A stretch of 64,000 bases of DNA from Cliona cf. orientalis (lineage: Eukaryota; Porifera; Demospongiae; Clionaida; Clionaidae): contig OZ005704.1 of NCBI GenBank assembly GCA_963930775.1, positions 5,766,001 to 5,830,000 of the forward strand, written 5' to 3'. Below, in pieces: positions 33,729-44,258 of the stretch; positions within the stretch are counted from its first letter, which is position 1; the number at the start of each line of letters is the position of its first letter. Below the pieces are notes generated by a model that worked only from the letters and a program-made list of their open reading frames with translations, was not told the origin of the DNA and did no database searches. A program made the position numbers and the translations under genes.

Positions 33729-36715
33729 ATGCTCATTCTCAGCATCATCCTGAGTGTGCTAATCAGCTTACCATCTGGAGAATCTTGTGCAAGAAATTTA
33801 TCATACTTCGTCATGCCAAGTTCACAACTGAACAGAAATGCTACATTAGATTATAACGATGAAGTATATTGTACAAAACATTGAAGGAATACCAGATATT
33901 GGGAAACTTTAGTGAGTGTGACTACAAAAGTAATGGACATGTCACAAATATCACTGTAATATTTTTGACGGGAGTTCATGAAGCAAGGTCAGAAAAACCT
34001 CTACGCTTCGTCAATGTGGAGGGGATAACGTTTGTTGGCTATGGCCATTCTGACCAAGTTATTATTAAGAATCTTGACCTTAGAATCATTACGGGTACAG
34101 TGGTCATACGAAATATCACAATGGAAGGAAGTTACATAATAATGTATAGATCATCCTCATCTAATATTTATCGACCGCTAACAATAGTGAATTGCAAAGT
34201 TTTGGCTTCTCAAATGATTCTTCCAACAGTAGAGCTCACTGTTGAAAGCAGTGAATTTTATAATAGTTCATCTACTGCCATAACTTTATACTCAAGTTTT
34301 GCAATATTCTGTGGTACAGTGATCTTTGAAAATAACAGTGGATTGAAGGGAGGAGCTATAGCTTTGATTGGCTCAACATTAACTATTAAAAGAAAATCCT
34401 TAGTGGTCTTCAGGAATAATCATGCAAATGAAATCGGAGGAGCCATATATAATGTTGAACCCCAGATTAATTTGGAAGGATACAGATCGTACTGCTTTTA
34501 TATGCTGGATGTGCCATTTAATAATGAAAGCAATGCTCTAGATAACTTTACACAGGTTTTGAGCTTTGAGAGTAATACAGCTTCTTTGGGAGGTGATCAT
34601 ATCTATGGAGCCAAACTGAAAAGTGACTGTGTATCCTCAAGCTATTGTCATGGCAATAACTGTCGACTTAGTTATGAAACAGTTGGAGATGTATTCAAAT
34701 TTGATCTAGATTACACGATTGGTACTTCATGGTCAGCCATATCTGGAGATCCTACACGTCTATGCATATGTGACAACAATGGTCTACCGCAGTGTGCCAA
34801 TGCTTCGATGATCTATCTCAAAATTAATGTTTATCCTGGACAACCTTTTAATATCTTAGCGGTATTAGTTGGCGGGGACTTTGGCACAACAACTGGTACT
34901 GTATATGCACACATAAAGGACTCCAAATTAGGAAGGTTGAATCAGATGTCCAATGGTTATGCACAGCTCGTGCTGGAAAATACCAAGTGCACAAATCTAA
35001 AATACTCAATACAATCAAATCGTTCATCGGAAGTGCTCTACCTTACAGCCGAAAAAACAACTTCAGATACTCTTGGTAACAAAATTCTGCAGGATCCAGT
35101 CCAGTTGGATGACCACATCAGGAACTACACTGAAAGGGGAATCATTGACCAAAAGTTACTTCATGTACCAATTATGATAAATGTGACCATACTCCCATGT
35201 CCACCTGGGCTCACACTACAGCAGGAACACTGTAAGTGTAGCTCCATACTGACTGCCAATAATATTCAATGCTTCTCCAACGCTGAGGGTAGTAACTTGA
35301 GATGGGATGGACTCCTCTGGATAGGCTACAAGGGCGAAACTGACATCGTGATTTCCAGATGTCCCATAGACAATTGTGAGATGGACGAAAAGGACATTAA
35401 CCTTCAGAAAAATCCCGATGCTCAGTGTGCCTACAACCATGCAGGAGTGTTGTGTGGTAGGTGCCAAAAAGGGTACAGCCTGGCTATTGGCTCCTCTCAC
35501 TGCATTCATTGCCCCAATAACAACAATTTGGCACTTCTCATTTTCTTTGTAGCTGCTGGGTTCCTTCTGGTGATTGCCATCTCTGTATCTAATCTCACGG
35601 TCACGCAAGGTATGATTAACGGATTGATGTTTTATGCCAATATTGTGTGGAGCTACCAAAATGCTTTCTTCCCTCACAATCCAACTGGAATATCAGCCTT
35701 TCTTAAAACATTTCTTGCTTGGTTAAATCTTGACTTTGGGATTGAGACCTGCTTCTACAATGGCCTGGATATGTATGGCAAAATGTGGTTGCAGTTCATC
35801 TTTCCATTTTACATAGCAGCTATATTCTTACTTGGTGTCCACTACTCCTCGAAGCTTTCCAAAATTTTAGGTGACAGATCAGTTCCAACTCTAGCAACGC
35901 TACTGTTTCTGTCCTATGCTAAGCTTCTTCGTACGATCATTGCTTCACTTCAATTGGCTGATCTGAAAATTTATCCCCATGGACAAACTATTAGGGTATG
36001 GGCACTCGATGGCAATTTGATCTACAGCCACCACAAGCATGTACTATTACTGCTAGTGACAATCCCCTGTTTCCTTTTTCTGTGGATGCCATATACAGTC
36101 ATCCTTTTCTCAATGCAGTGGCTGAGAAAGATTGATCACTACAAACCCTTGCAGCCACTGGCACAATACAAGCCAATATACGATGCATATTTTGGGCCTC
36201 TAAAGGACAAGCATCACTATTGGTTTGGAGCACTGCTCCTAGCACAAGGAATACTTCTTGTTGTGTCATCCCTCACTCTAAATCTAGTCCCTATTTTCAG
36301 TTTGCTTCTGTTGCTGATTATTGCTACCCTTTTGCTCTGCTACCTCAATCACATCAAGATATATAAAAAGCTTTATCTTACACTCATTGAAAGTTCATTT
36401 TTGCTGAACCTTATCATGCTCACTGCTGGAAATCTATACTTCAGAGAGAGTGAGAGTGGACAAACGACCATACTTTGTGTGTCAGTTTCTATTGTCTTCA
36501 TTGAATTCTGCGGAATTGTAGTTTGGAACTTGATCCCACTAAAAAAAATTAATATTAACTATTTCAAGAGGAAACCTGATTGCATAAATAACACTAATCA
36601 AGAATTGGATACTGTTCAGCGGATTCTTGAACACAGTGACTACAATGACCACAATAGAGAGGAACAATACGTGTGCTTTCATGACTCTATAACTGCAGAT
36701 GACATTACAGATTAG
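33729..36715 (+). pseudogene. Large beta-helix/multipass membrane protein, cassette B (about 994 codons, one frameshift)
   Basis: The start at 33,729 has a strong context (GCCACCATG) and gives a signal peptide (MLILSIILSVLISLPSGESC). Near 33,861-33,868 two extra bases relative to copies A and C put the first 45 codons out of frame with a 948-codon ORF that follows; otherwise this is the best copy. Residues of about 100-300 are a beta-helix-like region (short hydrophobic strands, GGAIALIGS and GGAIYNVEP, like repeats of polymorphic outer-membrane-type proteins). A Cys-rich part follows (CAYNHAGVLCGRCQKGYS, then SSHCIHC), then about eight hydrophobic spans from LALLIFFVAAGFLLVIAISV to VSIVFIEFCGIVVWNLIPL and a tail of about 60 residues. 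It looks like a surface receptor or adhesion protein. If the frameshift is an assembly error, this is a working gene. Confidence 0.8.
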
Positions 36716-36892
36716 TGACTCGGAATCACATAGCTATAATGATAGCTAGAGACTAGGTTCAGTACTAGCATGATGGATATGCATTGTTTCTATTATGTAT
36801 CCACACTGTTTGAGGTAATATAAATGACTTCTTTTGTCATTCACCAAAAATTACCAATTATGGCAAATGTAATCCTACTCCCCCCCCCCCCC

Positions 36893-36924
<32 letters not shown>

Positions 36925-37265
36925 ACTTTTTGAGCAATATATTATATTAATACGGGATTGTTAAAGTTCTAGTTGTATTCACTCTAGCTAATCATAGTTG
37001 GATAGCTAAAAATGTGCAAGAAATTTGAGATATAATAGCTGGAAATGGCTGATTTTTAAGGTTCTGGACATAATAGGATAATTTTTTTCGCATGCTTCAC
37101 AAGCAGTTGTCACAAAGCCCCCCCCCCCCCCCCCCCCCCCCACTTTGTAAACCATGTCTACGCCCTTGACCACATTGTGTATTCCACAACAAAGATATAT
37201 AAACTAAAGAAACAGCATTAGTGTAAATATTTCACTTCAATTCACTTCAGAATCTTTATCTTAAT
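36716..37265. repeat. 3' flank of cassette B with long poly-C tracts
   Basis: Collinear with the tails of A and C. Holds C runs at 36,880-36,924 (one A interruption) and 37,118-37,141; the runs differ in length between copies. No gene seen. Confidence 0.7.
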
Positions 37266-37430
37266 ATTGCATGAAAGTTCTTAGCTTAACAAGGATGGGC
37301 ACACACACTCTCATCACCCCATCTACATCCTAAAGCTAGCTGGAAGAGAAAAAATCCGGGCAGCCACCGGGAATCGAACCCAGGGCCACTGGCTTGAGCC
37401 ACCAGCGCTCTACCACTGAGCTACGACCAC
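37266..37430 (-). repeat. tRNA-derived SINE-like repeat, copy 1
   Basis: On the minus strand, 37,430-37,360 folds as a tRNA cloverleaf: acceptor GTGGTCG/TGGCTGC (with wobbles), D arm with A box TAGCTCAGTGG, anticodon stem CTGGT/GCCAG, T arm CTGGG/CCCGG with B box GGTTCGATTCC. The loop GGCTCAA would give anticodon CTC but lacks U33. About 94 bp of unrelated sequence follows, repeated in copy 2, as in a SINE body. Cassette C has an empty site here. Confidence 0.65.
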
Positions 37431-37557
37431 CCTTATATAGGCACCCGAACTCCCCCCTTCCAGCTTTAAGGGCGAAAGTCAACCCTATACCCAAACTACG
37501 TTCACGGAGTCTGCCGGGATAATTAAATCACCAAAGCACAGAGCCCCAACAATAGTA

Positions 37558-37722
37558 ATTACATGAAAGTTCTTAGCTTAACAAGGATGGGCACACACAC
37601 TCTCATCACCCCATCTACATCCTAAAGCTAGCTGGAAGAGAAAAAATCCGGGCAGCCACTGGGAATCGAACCCAGGGCCACTGGCTTGAGCCACCAGCGC
37701 TCTACCACTGAGCTACGCATAC
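37558..37722 (-). repeat. tRNA-derived SINE-like repeat, copy 2
   Basis: About 97% identical to copy 1 over the body and tRNA head (37,722-37,652); the T stem is CTGGG/CCCAG, fully paired, while the acceptor stem has two mismatches. A and B boxes are intact, so polymerase III could transcribe it. Confidence 0.65.
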
Positions 37723-39200
37723 CTGCAATGTATTAAGTGCAACTAAGGCTGGAAGCTCCATGGCCTCCTAAAGTACGCTGCCATGTAGTGCAAGAAGCAC
37801 AGCTCTGCCCAAGAAGTGCTGAAATAATATGCTATATTGGTGCTTACCTGGGAGTGGGTGCTTGCCTGGGACACTACAGTATTGAGATTTCTGACAGATG
37901 ATGGTAAGCATTGCACTTCATTATGCATGTTTTCAACTCATACTGGTCAACCGATCGTCAAAACTGCATATCTGCATGCAAAGAACTATGGAATCTGCAT
38001 GGACTATGACTTGGATATTGTACATGGAAGCTCATGCGAATCCAGCTGATTTCCTATCCCATCCAGGATCACTATCTATGTATACCGACACAGCAAACTA
38101 GCTGAAGGCTATTATGTCTACTTCCTCACCTCATATAATATTATAATAGTGCAAAAGGCAATGACTTTTATGGAAATTTAGCAAGTCACAGCTGAAGAAT
38201 GTGAAGGTGCGATCTATATATATCTCATAGACTTACTCTAGATCAGCAAACAATATCTGATTGAAAAGTCACCCAAAGATGTCAACAAAATGATTTGGGA
38301 CTATTCAAGAGAGTAGCTATATTTAATTTAGTAAAGTGAACTAACGATCAGTAGTCTAAGAGATCACAAATATAGTCCTTTGCAGCCGTATAGAATAGTG
38401 ATACCTACCATACAATGAGAAAGAGCAATAGCTAACTGTAGCTATATCGCACACAAAGGTCATTAAGAGGTAGTAAAGACCAAGAAATTGTTACATGAAG
38501 GTTTCAAACTATAATATTATTATATGCATGATGATCGTAACCTGTTCTTGTTTCCTAAACTCTGCAGTCATATGCAAGTTCAAATCTACAATGTCACGCA
38601 ATTTCATCAGAAACAATTTACATCATGCTTTGTACAGTCAATTAGCTATATTTTTGCTGTATTGGTTGAACTATAACTTTTGTTCCAAATTAATGTGCCA
38701 TATGCATATGGCATACTTGCATGATTAATTTAAATTACTTTACCTTACATGATACAAATTGATTTCAATATATTTATGCCAAGGGATTTAGAACCACTAT
38801 AATACTTCAGCTACCTTTAGTTATTACCGGGTAGATGGTGTACATGTGATATGTCACAGATTTGGGAGTTGTGCTAACTATACTCTCTGCATGAGACTAC
38901 ATAATCATTATTTTTTGATCCCGAGAGTCTGGAAGACTAGTCAATAATTACAAAATAGCTAAATAATTTTGTTTATTTGTCCAAAACAATTCCCAACTGT
39001 ATGTCTTGACACTCAAGCAAAGCACACCTATAGAGGCATGCATGGTGGCTACCAGAATAAAGACACTACTACTAAGTATACACTATAATTCTGTACTAAA
39101 CTTTTGCCATGAAATAATGTCAGTACAATTATTATAATATTAGCCTATAGCTGTACTTGCATACACATGACACAAATCAATGTGACAGTCATCCTCACAG
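37723..39200. repeat. Distal flank of cassette B
   Basis: Collinear with 61,020-62,130 (CTAAGGCTGGAAGCTCCATG; CTCTGCCCAAGAAGTGCTGA) and in its right part with 63,050-63,540. No intact gene; short ORFs are not conserved between copies. Confidence 0.6.
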
Positions 39201-39204
39201 TAGC

Positions 39205-39349
39205 TATAGGCTATACACAGACGCCGATGTTAATAATAGTGAAGCAGCGACGGTCATAAATTCACCATAAATACCCACAACTGCAGAAACATTAATATTT
39301 ATTAGCCATTTTTTAATCTGGTAGTGATCGATAGAGAAACGGACCAGCA
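39205..39349 (-). other. Possible exon of an unidentified membrane protein, copy 1
   Basis: On the minus strand, after a good acceptor (TTATATTATAG), the frame reads VLVRFSIDHYQIKKWL and continues hydrophobic (GEFMTVAASLLL). The same stretch recurs at 62,118-62,228 (frameshifted) and 63,530-63,660 (open). No donor common to all copies was found, so it may be repeat rather than exon. Confidence 0.3.
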
Positions 39350-39569
39350 CTATAATATAATAATATACCATAAACTCTGGTTATTAAGCGCACCCCGCTA
39401 TTAAGCGCATATTATTTATTAAATTATTAAGCACATGCTCTCTTCTCGTCACAAGCTATTATTATTATATTATTATTATTACTTTTCACACACCACTTGA
39501 TGTGCAAATGTAAAATACAGTATGTAATAATTAATTTAGAGTAATAATATAAATTGATAGTGATTTAGA

Positions 39570-40040
39570 TTAAGTACAGCACATATTATAGTTTATGTCC
39601 TCCATAGGATGATGATTCAATTCAGGATTCAATCTGGCATCACGGATGAAATTGGCACAAAATTTAAGCTTATCACATTCTGAATAGGATTTCCAGTGGC
39701 GGGCAGCGTTACGGTGGTTGTACCCAAAACTAGTGTACATTAGTGTTGAGGCTTCAGTGAAGACCTCAGCCAGAAGACAAGATCCAGCTTTTTGAGCAGA
39801 AGAAATAAGCTTGTTAGATCTGGTGATAACAATATTGTGTATTCCTTGAAGACCACCAACACAATGAAGAATGGCAGTATGACAGCGACGGGGAAGGCTC
39901 CAGATTTTCCTTAATATTATGTTGTTAAAAGAATTAAACTGCCAAGGAGTGTAGTTCTGATGAAGAAGTCGCCCACAGTGCTGAACCATGTAGAGAGAGA
40001 CAGAAACTCTGCATGAGTTTGCTTTTTGTGTGAGGATCAC
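39570..40040 (-). mobile_element. LINE reverse-transcriptase C-terminal fragment, minus strand
   Basis: A 156-codon ORF containing NIILRKIWSLPRRCHTAIL and an HNIVITRSNKLISSA stretch, like the region after the reverse-transcriptase domain of CR1/Jockey-type LINEs. No polymerase motifs remain. It is 5'-truncated. Confidence 0.6.
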
Positions 40041-40097
40041 AAGACCTAAAAACAGTCAGCATATGGTTAGCCTTACTATTAAGCGCATGCGCTTAAG

Positions 40098-40500
40098 ATT
40101 CTTCATGGATTGTGTGACTTTGATGATATTCTACAAATCCAATTGGCACATTCAAGCAGACTGGCCAGGGCACAAACTCTGCACTGTCCCTTTGCACGAA
40201 CTAACTATTATTATAATTCATTTGTCCCCAGTAGCATCAGAGCTTGGAACTCGCTAGAGGAGGACCTAGTACTTACCCCAAGTCTCCAGTCATTTAAGCT
40301 GGCTCTTAAAAGCAGCCCAACTTGACTTTTAAACTATTATGTTTAGCTATACCTGTTTTTATATATTCCTTTCTGTCACTGTATTTATGTACCAGGGTGC
40401 ACACTCAATTAGTCTTAGTTTAGCATTTCGTAATATATACTTCTGGCTATTGTGTATCCTTTGCTATTATTAAGAAGCAAGAAATATTATAGACAAATTA
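40098..40500 (+). mobile_element. 5'-truncated LINE copy, 3' end only
   Basis: Nearly identical to 46,050-46,420 (GGCACATTCAAGCAGACTGG; CAGAGCTTGGAACTCGCTAG) with a 4-base loss at about 40,123 that shifts the frame. Its tail TTAAGAAGCAAGAAATATTA is continuous here, which shows what was interrupted in the longer copy at 46,424-47,730. Confidence 0.8.
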
Positions 40501-40512
40501 AACACTAAGTTA

Positions 40513-40916
40513 AACACTAAAAAAAAAGATTTAAATAATTAAATAATTAAATGATCTAATTCATGGGGGGTTTGGGAGCACTTGGGGAGATAATTTTTAC
40601 ATGGGCACGCAGAAATGGGTCGAAACTAGAGATTTGACCGGACAGATTTTTGATTCACACCTTACAATTAAAGTTACGGCCCTTTGAAGTTTCCCCATAT
40701 GTTTGTACAGGGAAGCCATGCGTTTGCAATGTTTCCGCCCACGCGCTATGTGAGGGGCGGGGTCACGCGCGCACATAAACGTGACGACCTTTACCAACTT
40801 TTTGACAAAATTGTAATTTAGGCTGCCTGATTGCATTGTATGGTTTTACTATGTATCCAGCTCGATTATATGGTGGTTTTTGGACAATTTTTTTTCTGCT
40901 TAGTGTTCTGGTCGCC
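40513..40916. mobile_element. MITE, left member of an inverted pair
   Basis: Ends AACACTAA-A-rich and T-rich-TCTGCTTAGTGTT. Shares GGGCACGCAGAA, TTGATTCAC, AATTAAAGTTA and ATCCAGCTCGA with the right member in inverted order. Identity is moderate, so the two are separate old insertions or arms of a decayed foldback element. Confidence 0.6.
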
Positions 40917-41213
40917 TTGAAAAAAAAAAATAAAAATAGGCGTGGCGTTCTATGAACCTGACCTTGACTGGCTGGAAAGTATGGTATACGGTGGAGTCCA
41001 GATATCTTTGGAGAAATGATGGCCATACCATGCAAGAAGATCGAGTTTCAGACAAATCGCCAGCATGCACTCGTCATCTTGAGCGGTAGCTGTAAATTCT
41101 AAAGCGCTCGATCGAGCTAGCGCTATAGCGCTAGCGCAAGCGGACCTCGCATCCATCACGAGCCCAAGCGTCTGTGGGCGTGGTTTTTTTTTGTTTTTTT
41201 TTTTCAAGGGGAC

Positions 41214-41570
41214 CACACACTAAGCAGAAAAAAGTGGTCCGAAAACCACCACACAGTCGAGCTGGATGCAAGCAGGCACACAAACAGCAATATGTACAAT
41301 GTTCGGTAAAGGGTCGTCAACGTACCCCGCGCGCCCGTAAAATTTATCCCGTTTGCCCGTAAAAATTTTTTGGCAAACATTGCAAGTGAATGGCTTCCTA
41401 TACAAACTTTCAAGAGCCATAACTTTAATTCTAGGGCGTGAATCAAAAAAGTCTCTCGATCAAAGTTCGTAATTTGAGCCATTCTGCGTGCCCATATAAA
41501 ACTTACGGTCCAAACCGCTCCCCAGAGTCCCAATAATTAAAATCTTTTTTTTTTTTTCTACTTAGTGTGT
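41214..41570. mobile_element. MITE, right member of an inverted pair
   Basis: Terminal inverted repeats CACACTAAGCAGAAAA and TTTTCTACTTAGTGTG enclose about 357 bp. Opposite orientation to the member at 40,513. The short ORFs inside are incidental. Confidence 0.65.
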
Positions 41571-41689
41571 AATGTCTATAATAATTTCTGATGCCAAATT
41601 GCAACAAGAGGCTTATGTGCCATATAAGCGCATATCCTTTATTAACCCTTTCGGTCACATGATATCGTTATGACGTTTCTCTCAGTTCG

Positions 41690-42000
41690 CTTTCTCTATC
41701 TAGCGAGCTCGCGTTCAGGGCAGGGGGATTTCCCTATTCAGTCGAGCACATGGCAGGTGAAGGTCAACTGGCTCAAGCCGCGCGCCCCAATATTGTACGC
41801 GTATACGGAGCATGCGCAGTTTGTCAATGTGTCCTAGTTAGAATTTATGGCGGCGTATTCGTGACGGACTCTGGACGTAGTCTCTAAGTTTTTCATTACA
41901 TGCCCAATAGAACTTTACTTTTCTGTGGTTATTAGGTAATGATGACGTAATCTATGAGGTAATTGCCAGAAAACTCAGGGCCTCCGTGGAGCCTTTCTGT
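41690..42000. repeat. Inverted single copy of the 430-bp array unit
   Basis: Reverse complement of the array unit and its left flank: GGATTTCCCTATTCAGTCGA, GCCGCGCGCCCCAATATTGT and GGACTCTGGACGTAGTCTCT match 20,080-20,240 and 19,910-20,040. It shows the unit also exists outside the array. Confidence 0.75.
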
Positions 42001-42002
42001 GT

Positions 42003-42610
42003 GTGGCCAAGTTGTGCGTCAAAGCTCGAAAGCTCGTTGGCCTTCTTTATCGTCGTTTCGGGAAACTTGCTGATACAGCCACTCTCCTCCAACTATACAA
42101 GTCCTTCATTCGTCCAAATCTCGAATACTGTTCAGTAGTTTGGGATCCCTACCACGTTGGAGACATCGAATTACTCGGAGATTCGCTCTTCGGGTTTGCC
42201 TAAAAAATTGGTCTTGTGATAGGGAAGAACTGTATATCCAGAGCAAAATTCCTGCCCTTGCTCAGAGGCGATCTTGTGCCAGGCTCCATCACATGTTTAA
42301 AACTGTCAATCATCTCGTAGATTTCCCGGAGCCCCCACTCGAGTACAGGGCCATCCACTACAATAATAGATATTCCCATCCTCTGCAGTTCAGAAACATC
42401 CCAGCAAGGACTACCCAGTTTCAAAATTCATTTTTCCCGGGCACTATACCTCTCTGGAACTCCCTGTCTTTTAGCACTGTTGCATCACCCACACTTTCTA
42501 ATTTCATTACCCACTTATCAGACTGAACTTGTCCTCTTTTTGGTTTCATGTTTAACTTAGCTTTTATGCTACCCATGTTACCGCTGTATTATATACAGAA
42601 ATTATTATAG
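42003..42610 (+). mobile_element. LINE 3' fragment of a second family, frameshifted
   Basis: Two overlapping frames read LYKSFIRPNLEYCSVVWDPY, then ELYIQSKIPALAQRRSCARL and FQNSFFPGTIPLWNSLS, the typical C-terminal part of Jockey/CR1-like LINE proteins. A frame change occurs near 42,150-42,180. Ends near GAAATTATTATAGACAAA, a tail also seen in the other LINE family. Confidence 0.75.
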
Positions 42611-43441
42611 ACAAAAAAAGTGTCGAGGTCGAGAGTCGGCCGCGGTCGACCCTCAGACTCCATCTCTGCGATTGAGGCGCCAGTATCAATGTGTGTATGC
42701 ACTATATTGACGACCTTTTACCATATGAACCATTATGCAGCTACTGGGCATGTGGTCAAGTTTTCATTATAATTATTATAATTATACAGAAAAAAAATCT
42801 TCACAGGAACAATTAAGGTTCACACAAAGATGAAAAGAAATCTTCACAGAAAGAAAAGAAGAGAATAATAATTCTTATACCAGAAGAAAATTCAGATACC
42901 ACATGAGCAATGGCATTCTCATCCAAATCCACACCGATATACTTTAGTAGCAATTCGATGCATGCATGCATCCTGGTGCATGCTATGGTATTTTCCATTA
43001 TCTATATTGAGTCAAGCAGCTGCAGTGCATGTGTTGTCGACGTCATTGTGGCACCGGCAATGCATGCTCCCACCACAAATTTAAAGGAATTTGTTCAGGT
43101 GTCTCTCAGTTCATTAGGGTACACACCACATCATTTGTGGGGCTCACCCCAATAACATGCACATGAGCCTCAACCTTAAACAACCCTTTACCTATCGAAC
43201 TATATTATTGACTGTTGAACTACTATGCATCTGGTATAGTTTCAATTCATATATCTGGTCAAAAAGTTTCACATTAATGTGATTTAATCACTGATATAGT
43301 CTAAATTGAATCAGGCCAATACAGATGATAACAGAAGAGACTAAAATCATTGTCACTAGCTAGCTATGTTTGTAATGATCTATTATACAGTATAATATTA
43401 TAATACAGTTTTCTGATCACATAATTTGCTCCATGTGACAG
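42611..43441. other. Intergenic DNA
   Basis: No gene recognised. 42,705-42,765 resembles part of 19,490-19,560 (TTGACGACCTTTTACCATAT). The ORF at 42,910-43,155 has no recognisable features. Confidence 0.4.
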
Positions 43442-43935
43442 TCAGTGCACTACGCAGGAACAATTCCAGTGAACTTCTATGTTATATCCAAGTTGCCTGG
43501 CCACCTCTTCAGTCCAATGGTTACAGTTGTACCTAGTGCCATAAGTTGCTCCATGGCTAGCAGCCTGAGCTGCTGCATATACTTCATCCAGAGTGTGCTC
43601 CCCTAGTGTCAAGCAATACTTTCCTCCAATTGATGAACAAGCATAATATTCAGCACCATCGGCAGACCATTCGTATACAACCCATTTATCCATCGACGGA
43701 CAGTCAACAATAATACAATGATGAACTCCCATTCCTAAGGCTATCCCGATACGACAAGAACCAACTTTTACCGTTCCACGAGCGCTACCAGTGTACCATG
43801 AATGGTCGGTATATTGTGTAGCCCCAGCGATAGATTTTGCACTGCCCATGACCGATCGTCCGGTGAACACAACAGATCCAAGTTCGACCCCTCGAATGAC
43901 CTCAATGTCATCATAGACTAGCGGTACACTACGTC
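43442..43935 (-). CDS. Putative papain-like-fold protein, partial
   Basis: On the minus strand the open frame runs from about 43,935 (after a TGA upstream) to a stop at 43,442. It includes VIRGVELGSVVF, MGVHHCIIVDC, WVVYEWSADG, and YNCNHWTEEVARQLGY, ending VHWNCSCVVH. A His pair on a strand followed later by an NC(N)HW motif at a helix start is the arrangement of NlpC/P60- or LRAT-like papain folds, where Cys and His are catalytic; the assignment is tentative. No in-frame ATG begins the conserved part. Another minus-strand frame just upstream opens with ATG at about 44,034 (MYSPRIVALNSREFLMVAIA) and runs to VVYR before a stop, so a frameshift or an intron may separate the start. A LINE lies beyond. 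Confidence 0.45.
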
Positions 43936-44258
43936 AGGGGCTTCCTCGCTCAGCTCAGGGAGGCAGTGCGCACGCGCAATGGCAACCATGAGGAACTCCC
44001 TACTGTTCAGTGCCACGATGCGAGGGGAGTACATGTACAGTTCACGAAAACTGGCAGAGCGTTGGTGGTGTTAAGTTTTCAGAGAATAGAAATCTATGTT
44101 TGACGTGTATCAGGAGCACAAAGAAGCAGCAAGAGGCTATCGGGAAGATGGGCGAAGATATCATAGTAAAGCCGACGCGAACTTTTGAACAAGATAGGTA
44201 AAATCCGGCAAATCTGCTGGCTTGTAGCCGCTGTGTGTTCTTGTGAAGATAGAAATCC

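Noticed and set aside
37360-37430. A functional tRNA-Glu (CTC) gene
   Set aside because: The cloverleaf fits, but the base before the anticodon is G instead of U, the acceptor is wobble-rich, and a 94-bp body is repeated with it, so it is called SINE-like.
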